Assembly (NCBI GenBank): GCA_041753575.1
Contig: JBGSUA010000183.1
Coordinates: 1 to 54,572 of the forward strand
Direction: 5' to 3'
DNA: 54,572 nt
Origin: CG2-30-51-40 sp041753575
GTDB lineage: Bacteria > Desulfobacterota > DSM-4660 > Desulfatiglandales > Desulfatiglandaceae
The number at the start of each line of letters is the position of its first letter. The stretch's first letter is position 1. Of the stretch, positions 1 to 5,946 are shown one piece after another. The notes under the pieces are model-generated. The model was not told where the DNA came from, did no database searches, and saw nothing but the letters and a program-made list of their open reading frames with translations. Both the position numbers and the translations under genes were made by a program.

Positions 1-173
1 TTACGAGGCTCAATCCCTTCAACCTTTCGGCTTACGGCCTGTCTGCTCGCTGTCCTACGCTTAAAGCGCTATGTTACCACAGCTCCTCCAAGGACTTGCT
101 ACCCGGTGGCCGACTCAGCCTTCCGGGACGGGCTTCCCACCCGCTGGATTACGCGACCTTGCCCGGCCGCACC
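1..173 (-). ncRNA. Group II intron, 5' part of ribozyme (partial)
   Basis: Read on the minus strand from 173 leftward, the sequence begins GTGCGGCCGGGCAAGG, which fits the GUGYG 5' end of bacterial group II introns. It continues with the layout I recall for domain I of these introns: a GGGTGGGAAGCCCGTC hairpin, then GAGGAGCTGTGGTAACATAG. The frame holds no convincing protein. The reverse transcriptase and domains V/VI would lie beyond the left edge, so the element is cut by the window. The presumed 5' exon, from 174 upward, holds a short TCCCC/GGGGA hairpin at about 187-206, which may matter for targeting. The assignment rests on remembered sequence pattern, not on a covariance model. Confidence 0.5.
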
Positions 174-311
174 TGAACTACGTCCCCTAGTTGGCACGGG
201 GAGTGAGCAAAACGCAGAAGACTTCACCCGGATAAGATCATCGCACTGACTGTGTGGAAGATCGTCCGGCGCGAATGGATCAGCCAGCCTTGACAGGCGA
301 CGATGGAGGAG

Positions 312-341
312 TTGCAAGGCCAGGCCGTTCCGAGGTATAAT
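312..341 (+). promoter_or_regulatory. Candidate sigma-70 promoter for the TumE-like pair
   Basis: A TTGCAA box (312-317), an 18-bp spacer and a perfect TATAAT box (336-341) point rightward. They lie about 100 bp before the ATG at 446, which has its own GGAGG ribosome site at 435-439. No other gene lies between, so this is the natural promoter for the two-gene unit. Confidence 0.45.
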
Positions 342-445
342 CTGGTCGGTAGTATAAAAGATCGAATTAAGCCCTGAGTTCCCGGCAACGCTGTCATTTC
401 AGGTTTTGCTCGTGGGATCCAGGGGATAGCGTTGGAGGTATATCA

Positions 446-796
446 ATGACAGTTGGAACAGCAGTACAGTTGGAGAAAGCCTTTCTTACGCTGCCTCGCT
501 CAGAACGAGAGGCAATTATCGGCTACGGCACAGCCCTGAGGCTTTCGAGCCTCCGGAAACGGCAGTTCCTGGCTCAAAGCAAGATACGCAACTTTGAAGG
601 CAAGTATCACAAGACCCTGTCGCAGGTTGACACAGACGGATTACCCGATGATGCCGGTTATGAGATACACGATGACTACGTAATGTGGCATCACTGGCAG
701 GAGGTTCTGGAAGCAGTAAGCCGGGATATCCTCGCCTTGGAGGGAATCGCCGGTGAGGGCTTCCATCCGCAGGCAACCGGCGATGTTGGCGACTGA
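446..796 (+). CDS. Putative antitoxin partner of a TumE-type toxin
   Basis: A 116-residue, charged, soluble protein with no signal peptide or membrane segment. The middle has the pattern FEGKYHKTL ... DDYVMWHHW. This resembles the small proteins with a KYG..FEEF .. D.EW.. signature often encoded just before DUF6516/TumE or nucleotidyltransferase-type toxins (recalled family pattern, not a search). The ATG follows GGAGG by 6 nt. Its 3' end overlaps the next gene by 44 bp, which implies coupled translation, as expected of a toxin-antitoxin pair. The antitoxin role is inferred from position and pattern. I see no recognisable DNA-binding motif, so it may neutralise by direct binding. Confidence 0.55.
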   Translation: MTVGTAVQLEKAFLTLPRSEREAIIGYGTALRLSSLRKRQFLAQSKIRNFEGKYHKTLSQVDTDGLPDDAGYEIHDDYVMWHHWQEVLEAVSRDILALEGIAGEGFHPQATGDVGD

Positions 797-1148
797 GCGA
801 CTGCTTGAAATTGAGGCTGTTTTCGCCAATCAAGTCGCTCGCATTGTTGTTCTCGAACTCGATGGGGAGACCCTGCAATTGATCCTGTATTTCAATGATG
901 GAGCCAATCTTCGGGTTACTGAACAGTGGAGCGGCGACAAGCTCAAGCGGTACAGCTATTACTGGCTCACCGGGGAAAATCAGTTAAAGTTCGGCTGGGA
1001 CAATGCACCCCACCACACGAAACTCAGAACCTTTCCACATCACAAGCACGTCAGCGGCAAGCCAGCGCCAGATGCTTCGATGGAGACTTCTCTCGAAGAT
1101 GTGATGGCAGTCATTCTTTCATCAGAAGCCGGTAAGGCATCCCCTTAA
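753..1148 (+). CDS. TumE-family (DUF6516) toxin
   Basis: A 131-residue protein with the hallmark of the TumE/DUF6516 family: a strand-rich N-terminal half (LQLILYFNDGANLRV), then RYSYYW, then WDNAPHH (82-88) and FPHHKH (94-99). The histidine-rich motif is the presumed active region in these putative RNA-targeting toxins. The likely start is the GTG at 753, preceded by GGAGGG at 739-744 with 8 nt spacing. An ATG at 783 is possible but lacks a ribosome site. The gene overlaps its partner by 44 bp. Family membership is fairly secure from the motif. The biochemical activity is only known by analogy. Confidence 0.7.
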   Translation: MRASIRRQPAMLATERLLEIEAVFANQVARIVVLELDGETLQLILYFNDGANLRVTEQWSGDKLKRYSYYWLTGENQLKFGWDNAPHHTKLRTFPHHKHVSGKPAPDASMETSLEDVMAVILSSEAGKASP

Positions 1149-1175
1149 GGACGACGACCTTTTTTATCAATGGAG

Positions 1176-1301
1176 GCAATTGCAAAATTCACAGTTTCGC
1201 CATTCCCCGACTTGATCGGCGAATCCAGTCTCTCCTTGAATCAATGCGTTATGGGTTCCGGCTCTCGCCGGAATGACGCGTGGTCATAGTTTTGCAATTG
1301 G
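1176..1301. repeat. Palindromic mobile repeat (MITE/REP-like), 126 bp
   Basis: The ends are inverted copies: GCAATTGCAAAA at 1176-1187 and TTTTGCAATTGG at 1290-1301 (11 of 12 match). Inside are two hairpins. The second, TTCCGGC-TCTC-GCCGGAA (1256-1273), is perfect. The ATTCC..GAATCCAG and GGTTCC..GGAATGACG halves match the dispersed repeats common in deltaproteobacterial genomes. A related repeat lies at 45135-45230. The right end falls inside the reading frame of the PIN-like gene at 1284-1463 and replaces its 3' end. I saw no clear target-site duplication. Confidence 0.6.
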
Positions 1302-1463
1302 CTCATTAGTAATCAGAATCCAATCCTCAGCAAACGCTTTCACAATGATCTCATCATCGCGCATGCCGCAGGCCTCTTCATACACTGAGAAAACTTCATG
1401 CCCATTTGTCCGCAGCCATCGCGCTACAGATGGGCCAGTGCACTCATCTACCATAAATCGCAT
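1284..1463 (-). pseudogene. Truncated PIN-like toxin (DUF5615 family)
   Basis: Translation from the ATG at 1463 gives 59 residues starting MRFMVDECTGPSVARWL, then GHEVFSVYEEACGMRDDEI and EDWILITNE. This is the N-terminal half of the DUF5615 PIN-like family: acidic residues in VDE, the DDEI motif, and the ILITND strand. Intact members are usually over 100 residues and continue past ITND with a conserved DFGE/VYR segment. Here the frame enters the palindromic repeat after ITN and stops at 1284. The gene is too short for the BK-style remnant to keep the full active site and is most likely inactive. No DUF433 or other partner antitoxin is visible beside it; upstream lies the dispersed repeat copy at 1495. 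Confidence 0.7.
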
Positions 1464-1494
1464 CTAGGCAAGCTCCATGGGCTCCATGGCCAGC

Positions 1495-1577
1495 GGAAGG
1501 TCACTTTTTGCGGGATGAAGAGGCTGAAGATATTGAAAGGCAGCGACGAGAAAACTGTAAAAATGAAGGGCGTCCCC
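1495..1577 (+). repeat. Dispersed 83-bp repeat, copy A
   Basis: The stretch from GGAAGGTCACTTTTTGCGGG to GGGCGTCCCC is nearly identical to 4709-4799. Copy A has GAAGAGGCTGAAG where copy B has an extra 7-bp tandem GCTGAAG. Its right end touches the stop codon of the PIN toxin gene at 1577. It encodes no recognisable protein in either strand. Just before it, GCTCCATGG occurs twice in tandem (1472-1489). Confidence 0.7.
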
Positions 1578-1987
1578 TATTTGGCGACAAACCGCTCGAT
1601 AAACTGGTTTGGCGAGAGGACAATACACCCCATTCTGGCCGTCTCAGGGTAATGCTTTAGATTGTCGGTGATCAAGGGAACCCCTTCACTTAAGGCTATT
1701 TCCAGAAAAGGTGCGTCTCCTTGATCAGGGATGCCACTAACCACGACTTTTGATAAGGTATAATAGGAATTTCCGGGGACATACTCAATGATGCGTTCCC
1801 GTTCTGATTCCCCGAAATATCGGAGAAAATACCTTCTACGAAGTACATCGGTATATTCACTCAATATTCTATCATCCACTACAAGTTGCAATGCGCCTGA
1901 TCTCAATAGATCTATGATTTTCCCGGGTGGGCCGGAAGGATTAAGCATGCCGGAAATCAATACGTTGGTATCAAGAACGATTTTCAT
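1577..1987 (-). CDS. PIN-domain toxin of a TA pair
   Basis: A 136-residue PIN-domain protein starting MKIVLDTNVLISG, as in the putative TA toxin component of the TIGR00305 type. Visible acidic positions are D6 (LDTN), the E of ILSEY and the D of LITDN near the C-terminus, the metal-binding set expected for a PIN ribonuclease. It overlaps the antitoxin gene by 4 bp (ATGA), so the two are translationally coupled. By family it would cut RNA in the cytoplasm when the antitoxin is lost. The substrate cannot be told from sequence. The dispersed repeat begins directly at its stop codon. Confidence 0.85.
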   Translation of the reverse strand: MKIVLDTNVLISGMLNPSGPPGKIIDLLRSGALQLVVDDRILSEYTDVLRRRYFLRYFGESERERIIEYVPGNSYYTLSKVVVSGIPDQGDAPFLEIALSEGVPLITDNLKHYPETARMGCIVLSPNQFIERFVAK

Positions 1988-2262
1988 TTCAGGCCACGGT
2001 TTTTTCGGCTCTTCATTATTTCATCCTCAATTACGGCCTCATTCGGCGGGTTTGAAACAGATTTTTTCCGTGCCTCCATAACAGCCGCAGAGAACATGGC
2101 CCGCCGTATCTCATTAAGGGAGCCCTCAACGTTTTCCGGCGCGATCCCAATAAGCAAAGCAAAAGGCTGCCCATCCTTTGTAAGGATCAACTCTCCTTCC
2201 TTTGCGAGTCTCTCCCTTAACGAGCGTGTCTTTTTAAGATCTTTCACTGCCATATAGTTCAT
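1984..2262 (-). CDS. Phd/YefM-type antitoxin
   Basis: A 92-residue protein with the Phd/YefM layout. The N-terminal part, MNYMAVKDLKKTRSLRERLAKEG, would dimerise and bind DNA. It is followed by ELILTKDGQPFALLIGI, the strand pair typical of the family, and then a charged C-terminal tail that would wrap the toxin. The ATG has a strong AGGAGG site 5-6 nt upstream. It precedes the PIN toxin and overlaps it by 4 bp. As with other Phd-family members, it probably represses its own promoter at 2296-2324. Confidence 0.8.
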   Translation of the reverse strand: MNYMAVKDLKKTRSLRERLAKEGELILTKDGQPFALLIGIAPENVEGSLNEIRRAMFSAAVMEARKKSVSNPPNEAVIEDEIMKSRKNRGLK

Positions 2263-2295
2263 GATTGCCTCCTTTTAATGAGCTTATAATATCAT

Positions 2296-2324
2296 TTTAT
2301 AGACCATATTCTCCCGCATGTAAA
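2296..2324 (-). promoter_or_regulatory. Promoter of the PIN/Phd TA operon
   Basis: On the minus strand, TTTACA (2324-2319), a 17-bp spacer and TATAAA (2301-2296) lie 33 bp before the antitoxin ATG. The -10 box overlaps an imperfect palindrome (TATAATATCATTTTATA, 2285-2301), a plausible site for autorepression by the Phd-type antitoxin. Confidence 0.6.
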
Positions 2325-2344
2325 CACGAAGAAAGAGGCAATCC

Positions 2345-2373
2345 TTGACTGACCTCACAACTTCCAGTATTTT
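2345..2373 (+). promoter_or_regulatory. Candidate promoter for the GT2 gene
   Basis: TTGACT (2345-2350), a 17-bp spacer and TATTTT (2368-2373) face right, about 100 bp before ATG 2475. A possible TTG start at 2373 would fall on the -10 box, which supports the later ATG as the real start. Confidence 0.45.
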
Positions 2374-2474
2374 TGTGGTGTTTTCAGGCCTCTGATGCTC
2401 GAAACAGTCCTTGGCGTGCCATAAAGTCAGAATCGATCCGCCTTTTAACGATAAAAAAATACGATGAAGGGCCT

Positions 2475-3539
2475 ATGCGTGATGTGAGAATTGAAGAACT
2501 CCCCCATTCAAACGGGAAGACCGGATGGCCCTGGACTGAGGCAGAACAGATTCAAGAGCCGGACGGGCAGGCAGTACTCGTCACAGTCGTGACCCCATCC
2601 TACAACCAAGCGCTGTTTCTTGAAGAAACTATACGCTCTGTCCTTCTCCAGGAATATCCTAGTGTCGAATATATGATATTCGACGGGGGAAGTTCCGATG
2701 GAAGCGTGGATATCATCAAAGGCTACAATAAATGGCTCACATATTGGGAAAGTGCTCCTGACGAAGGGCAAACGGATGCAATATCAAAGGGATGGCGGCG
2801 CGCATCAGGTTCCATATTAGCATTTCTTAACTCCGATGATCTTTACATGCCTGGCGCCATTGCCCGGGCTTTCTCCGCCTTCAACAAACATCCGGATGCA
2901 GTTGCGATATGTGGAGGAGAAATCCTTATCAACTCTGAGGGTCTTGTACTGCTTGAACGAAGCGTCAAATCCGCGGCTTTGACAGAGTTACTCAATCTTC
3001 AATTTCTGCCTCAGCCATCCGTGTTTATCTCTCGATCGGCCCTGGAGCGCGTCGGCTATCCTGATAGCGCCTTAAAGAACTCCTTTGATTTCGAGCTGTG
3101 GATTCGCCTTGCGCAGGTGGGAAGAATAGCCTGCATTCCTGATATGTTAGCTGCAACCAGAATTCACTCACGCACTAAGACGATGGCCCGACGCACAGAG
3201 ATAAGCGAGGAGATAAAGAAGATAATTGAAGGTTTCCTTCAAAGTCCCGCCGGCAAGGCCTTGCCTGGAAAAGATAGAAGGGAAATAAAGGCCAACCTGT
3301 ATTTCTTAGCTTTAGGGATAGCATTGGACGATCCCATCACCAGCGTATTTGGAGTTCTCTCCAATTCAATCGCAGTGTCTGCCTTCAGGCCCTCCATGGC
3401 TCCAAAGATAATAAGACAGATGATTTTCAGGATGAGAGAAAAGGGAAGGAACAATCCTTGGGGTCTGAGCGCATCCGACATACACGTAAGCAGATGGAAG
3501 CCTGGGAGCGTTCGTGACCACTGCTATGAAAAGGAGTAG
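2475..3539 (+). CDS. GT2-family glycosyltransferase
   Basis: A 354-residue GT-A fold transferase. It shows VTPSYNQ (38-44), FDGGSSDG (69-76) and FLNSDD (117-122), the nucleotide-binding and metal-binding sites of family GT2. APDEGQTDAISKG between them is typical of the subgroup found in capsule and O-antigen clusters. The C-terminal third is helical without clear membrane segments. It would add a sugar from a nucleotide donor to a growing glycan on the cytoplasmic side. The ATG at 2475 is chosen over an in-frame TTG at 2373 that lies in the promoter. This is the only large plus-strand gene in the left half and faces gmd tail to tail with a 32-bp gap. Confidence 0.85.
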   Translation: MRDVRIEELPHSNGKTGWPWTEAEQIQEPDGQAVLVTVVTPSYNQALFLEETIRSVLLQEYPSVEYMIFDGGSSDGSVDIIKGYNKWLTYWESAPDEGQTDAISKGWRRASGSILAFLNSDDLYMPGAIARAFSAFNKHPDAVAICGGEILINSEGLVLLERSVKSAALTELLNLQFLPQPSVFISRSALERVGYPDSALKNSFDFELWIRLAQVGRIACIPDMLAATRIHSRTKTMARRTEISEEIKKIIEGFLQSPAGKALPGKDRREIKANLYFLALGIALDDPITSVFGVLSNSIAVSAFRPSMAPKIIRQMIFRMREKGRNNPWGLSASDIHVSRWKPGSVRDHCYEKE

Positions 3540-3571
3540 ATGAAAACCACTCAGCTTTTCTCATTTCTGCT

Positions 3572-4552
3572 TTACGCTACATGCAGCCCCACCGTCTTCA
3601 GGTCTTCTTCCACCATCATCTTAACAAGCTCCTCGAAGCTTACCCTGGGCTCCCAGCCCAATATCCGTTTGGCCTTTGAGTTATCCCCCTGAAGCACCAT
3701 CACCTCCGCGGGCCGGTAAAACATCTCATCCTCCACCACGTATTTCTTCCAATCAAGACCTACCGCATGGAAGGCCTTTTCCGCAAACTCTTTAACCGAG
3801 TGACTCTTGCCGGTTGCAATCACATAGTCATCAGGCTCATTATGCTGGAGCATCCGCCACATGGCCTCCACATAGTCACCTGAGAAGCCCCAGTCCCTCC
3901 TTGCCTCAAGGTTCCCGAGCCTAACCTCCTTCTCCAGGCCTGCCTTTATCCTGGCCGCGCCGTTCGTGATCTTTCTCGTCACAAACTCGAAGCCTCTCCT
4001 CGGAGATTCGTGATTAAAGAGTATCCCGCTGCACGCAAACATACCATAGGCTTCCCTGTAGTTGCGTGTCAGATCAAATCCGGCCACCTTGGATATCCCA
4101 TAGGGAGATCTTGGATGAAAGGGCGTATTTTCGTTCTGAGGGGATTCCTTTACCTTCCCGAACATCTCGCTAGATGCCGCAAAGTAGAACCTGCACGAAG
4201 GCGCCTTTTCATGGAGGGCCGAAAGGATAAAGAGGGTCCCGTTCACGTTGCTGTTGATGGTTGAGAAGGCATCTTCAAACGAATAGCTCACGAAGCTCTG
4301 GGCCGCAAGGTGGTAGCACTCGTCAGGCCTCACCTTTTCAACTACATTGAAGACGCTCGCGTAGCTTTCCAGAGACCCCGAGTGAAGGGTAATCCGGTCC
4401 AGTATGCCCCTTAGCCTCTGCAACCGATGGACCGGGTCCTCCAGCGCAACTCTGCGCACCATTCCATGGACCTCATAGCCTTTGGATAGAAGAAGATCGG
4501 CCAGATAAGATCCGTCCTGGCCGGTAATTCCCGTAATAAGAGCTCGTTTCAT
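3572..4552 (-). CDS. gmd: GDP-mannose 4,6-dehydratase
   Basis: A 326-residue short-chain dehydrogenase of the Gmd type, converting GDP-D-mannose to GDP-4-keto-6-deoxy-mannose, the precursor of GDP-fucose, rhamnose or perosamine. The NAD(P) loop is TGITGQDGSYL (7-17). Catalytic residues are visible as S127-S128-E129 (the usual TSE has become SSE), Y151 and K155. NHESPRRG, a family signature, follows. It is somewhat shorter than the usual 340-370 residues but looks complete. The start has a GGGGGAGG site. No reductase or transaminase for the next step lies directly beside it, so the final sugar is open. Confidence 0.9.
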   Translation of the reverse strand: MKRALITGITGQDGSYLADLLLSKGYEVHGMVRRVALEDPVHRLQRLRGILDRITLHSGSLESYASVFNVVEKVRPDECYHLAAQSFVSYSFEDAFSTINSNVNGTLFILSALHEKAPSCRFYFAASSEMFGKVKESPQNENTPFHPRSPYGISKVAGFDLTRNYREAYGMFACSGILFNHESPRRGFEFVTRKITNGAARIKAGLEKEVRLGNLEARRDWGFSGDYVEAMWRMLQHNEPDDYVIATGKSHSVKEFAEKAFHAVGLDWKKYVVEDEMFYRPAEVMVLQGDNSKAKRILGWEPRVSFEELVKMMVEEDLKTVGLHVA

Positions 4553-4708
4553 AAAACCTCCCCCGTTGAATTCCCCAGACGGTTCCGCTCACCCTTGCTG
4601 TGGACAATTCTACATATTTATCAATGCCTGTAAAGGACGCTGGTTTTGCTAACATAAAATTAAGGAGTGAAGGGGGCTCTGATAAAGGGGCAAATTGACC
4701 ACACTGGT

Positions 4709-4799
4709 GGAAGGTCTCTTTTTGCGGGATGAGGAGGCTGAAGGCTGAAGATATTGAAAGGCAGCGACGTAAAAACTGTAAAAGTGAAGGGCGTACCCC
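4709..4799 (+). repeat. Dispersed 91-bp repeat, copy B
   Basis: Matches 1495-1577 from GGAAGGTC to GGGCGT(A)CCCC, with an extra 7-bp tandem GCTGAAG. It lies in the 327-bp gap between gmd and the next gene (4553-4879). The rest of that gap holds only the gmd ribosome site and no protein I can support. ATTGACCACACTGG just before the repeat resembles TTTGACCACACTTGG at 39235-39249; this may be chance. Confidence 0.7.
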
Positions 4800-4879
4800 G
4801 CATTCCAGAGATCTCAAGAAAAGTCAGGAACTGAACTTGTTATCAAATCAAGGAACACTTAAAATCAGAAGGCTGAGAA

Positions 4880-5722
4880 TTAAATGGCAACCTTAAAAAA
4901 TGGCTTAAGGGCCAGCGCAAAAACCATTGTAAGAATAAAATATACAACAAGAGCGTCTGTCTCCCATAGCAAAAAAGGATACACAGCCCTCTCATATTTC
5001 ACCGATATTGTGCGAAAGGGGCTTTGCCTTGGGAGAAAACCTTCTGCATTATGAATAAGACCCTTCGACCAAGCCCACTTAACTTTCTCAGGTGAGGAAA
5101 TGGAAGGAGCCCCACCTAAAGCTACACGCCTCTCAGCAACCTGGGATTTGTCCGAGACGAGTATCCTGAGGGTCTCTATCCCGGGACTGGCATCCTCCCT
5201 CACCCTGACCCGCCACTCTATAGTTCCCTCCTCCGGTATCCTTAGGGGCAAAGTATCCAACCTGGTCCGGTTGCCTGTCTCACAAGCCAACTTTGATAAA
5301 AATTCCTCGTGTGATACAGCTACAGCTTTTGGATCCAGTTCGGCCCTGAATATAAAACTTTCTCCAGGTTGGAAGGATCGATATCCGCACCGGTTATTGA
5401 TCTGCATCGAAATGAGTGCCAGAGGCAAAACAATAATTGCGAGGGGCGGTAGGGTGTAGAGGAAGTAAAGCATATTATGGCCAAGTATTCTGGTTATGCT
5501 TCGTGCCATGACCCAGATTTGGTCCTTATAGATAACCATTTCCAGGATATTGCCCATGACTCGCTTCTTGTGCATGCGGATTTTTTCCTGGTTGGACGAC
5601 TTTTTAAAAATAAAAAGAAACAGTACCGCACTTAATAGGCTTATAACGGCTATTGACCAGTAACAATTGCCGAGCCAAAACAATCCTAAGACCCGATTAA
5701 CAGTTTCCAGCAGGGATTCCAT
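4880..5722 (-). CDS. Membrane protein with YidC/EMC3-like topology
   Basis: A 280-residue protein with three likely membrane segments: about 20-40, 84-106 and 252-275. A basic, helical stretch follows the first (KIRMHKKRVMGNILEM) and a soluble, strand-rich domain of about 140 residues (FQPGESFIFRAELD onward) lies between the second and third. TM, basic cytoplasmic hairpin, TM recalls the DUF106/EMC3/YidC insertase group, with an extra outside domain. I recall similar proteins beside alkaline-phosphatase-superfamily genes, but the family has no established function that I know. It ends the cassette that starts at 10698 and is 18 bp from the small gene before it. The insertase link is an inference from topology only. 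Confidence 0.6.
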   Translation of the reverse strand: MESLLETVNRVLGLFWLGNCYWSIAVISLLSAVLFLFIFKKSSNQEKIRMHKKRVMGNILEMVIYKDQIWVMARSITRILGHNMLYFLYTLPPLAIIVLPLALISMQINNRCGYRSFQPGESFIFRAELDPKAVAVSHEEFLSKLACETGNRTRLDTLPLRIPEEGTIEWRVRVREDASPGIETLRILVSDKSQVAERRVALGGAPSISSPEKVKWAWSKGLIHNAEGFLPRQSPFRTISVKYERAVYPFLLWETDALVVYFILTMVFALALKPFFKVAI

Positions 5723-5740
5723 CCGATTCTATGTGCTAGG

Positions 5741-5926
5741 TTATGAAATATAGCCCAGGCCCCGCAGCCTGGTAAGCACATCAGCATCCTCTTCGCCAGC
5801 AAAATCTGGATTTACCGCAACCTCGAGTAAATGAGCGATGAACTCCTCAGCGGATGAATATCCTTTTTCTTCTGCAAAACCCTTAACCCTGGAGAAGAGC
5901 TCATCGTCTATCTTGATCTTTGCCAT
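5741..5926 (-). CDS. Small ribbon-helix-helix-like protein with LGY tail
   Basis: A 61-residue protein starting MAKIKIDDELFSRVKGFAEE, then GYSSAEEFIAHLLE. The strand followed by two helices is the ribbon-helix-helix pattern of small DNA-binding or antitoxin proteins. It ends VLTRLRGLGYIS, almost the same tail as the 808-residue phosphatase-superfamily protein (KRLKELGYMK, ending at 13459). The ATG at 5926 has a GGAGGG site 7 nt upstream; an upstream in-frame ATG at 5959 overlaps the previous gene and lacks one. It lies between the Tat-exported phosphatase gene (20 bp) and the membrane-protein gene (18 bp). Either a cassette regulator or a small adaptor; the tail argues that it does more than bind DNA. 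Confidence 0.65.
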   Translation of the reverse strand: MAKIKIDDELFSRVKGFAEEKGYSSAEEFIAHLLEVAVNPDFAGEEDADVLTRLRGLGYIS

Positions 5927-5946
5927 ATATAACCCTCCATCGTAGT

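Noticed and set aside
2373..2474. Longer GT2 start at TTG 2373
   Set aside because: The codon sits on the -10 box of a candidate promoter and the extra 34 residues have no GT2 character.
4473..4817. 114-residue minus-strand open frame before gmd
   Set aside because: It spans the dispersed repeat and runs into gmd in another frame. No ribosome site or recognisable domain.
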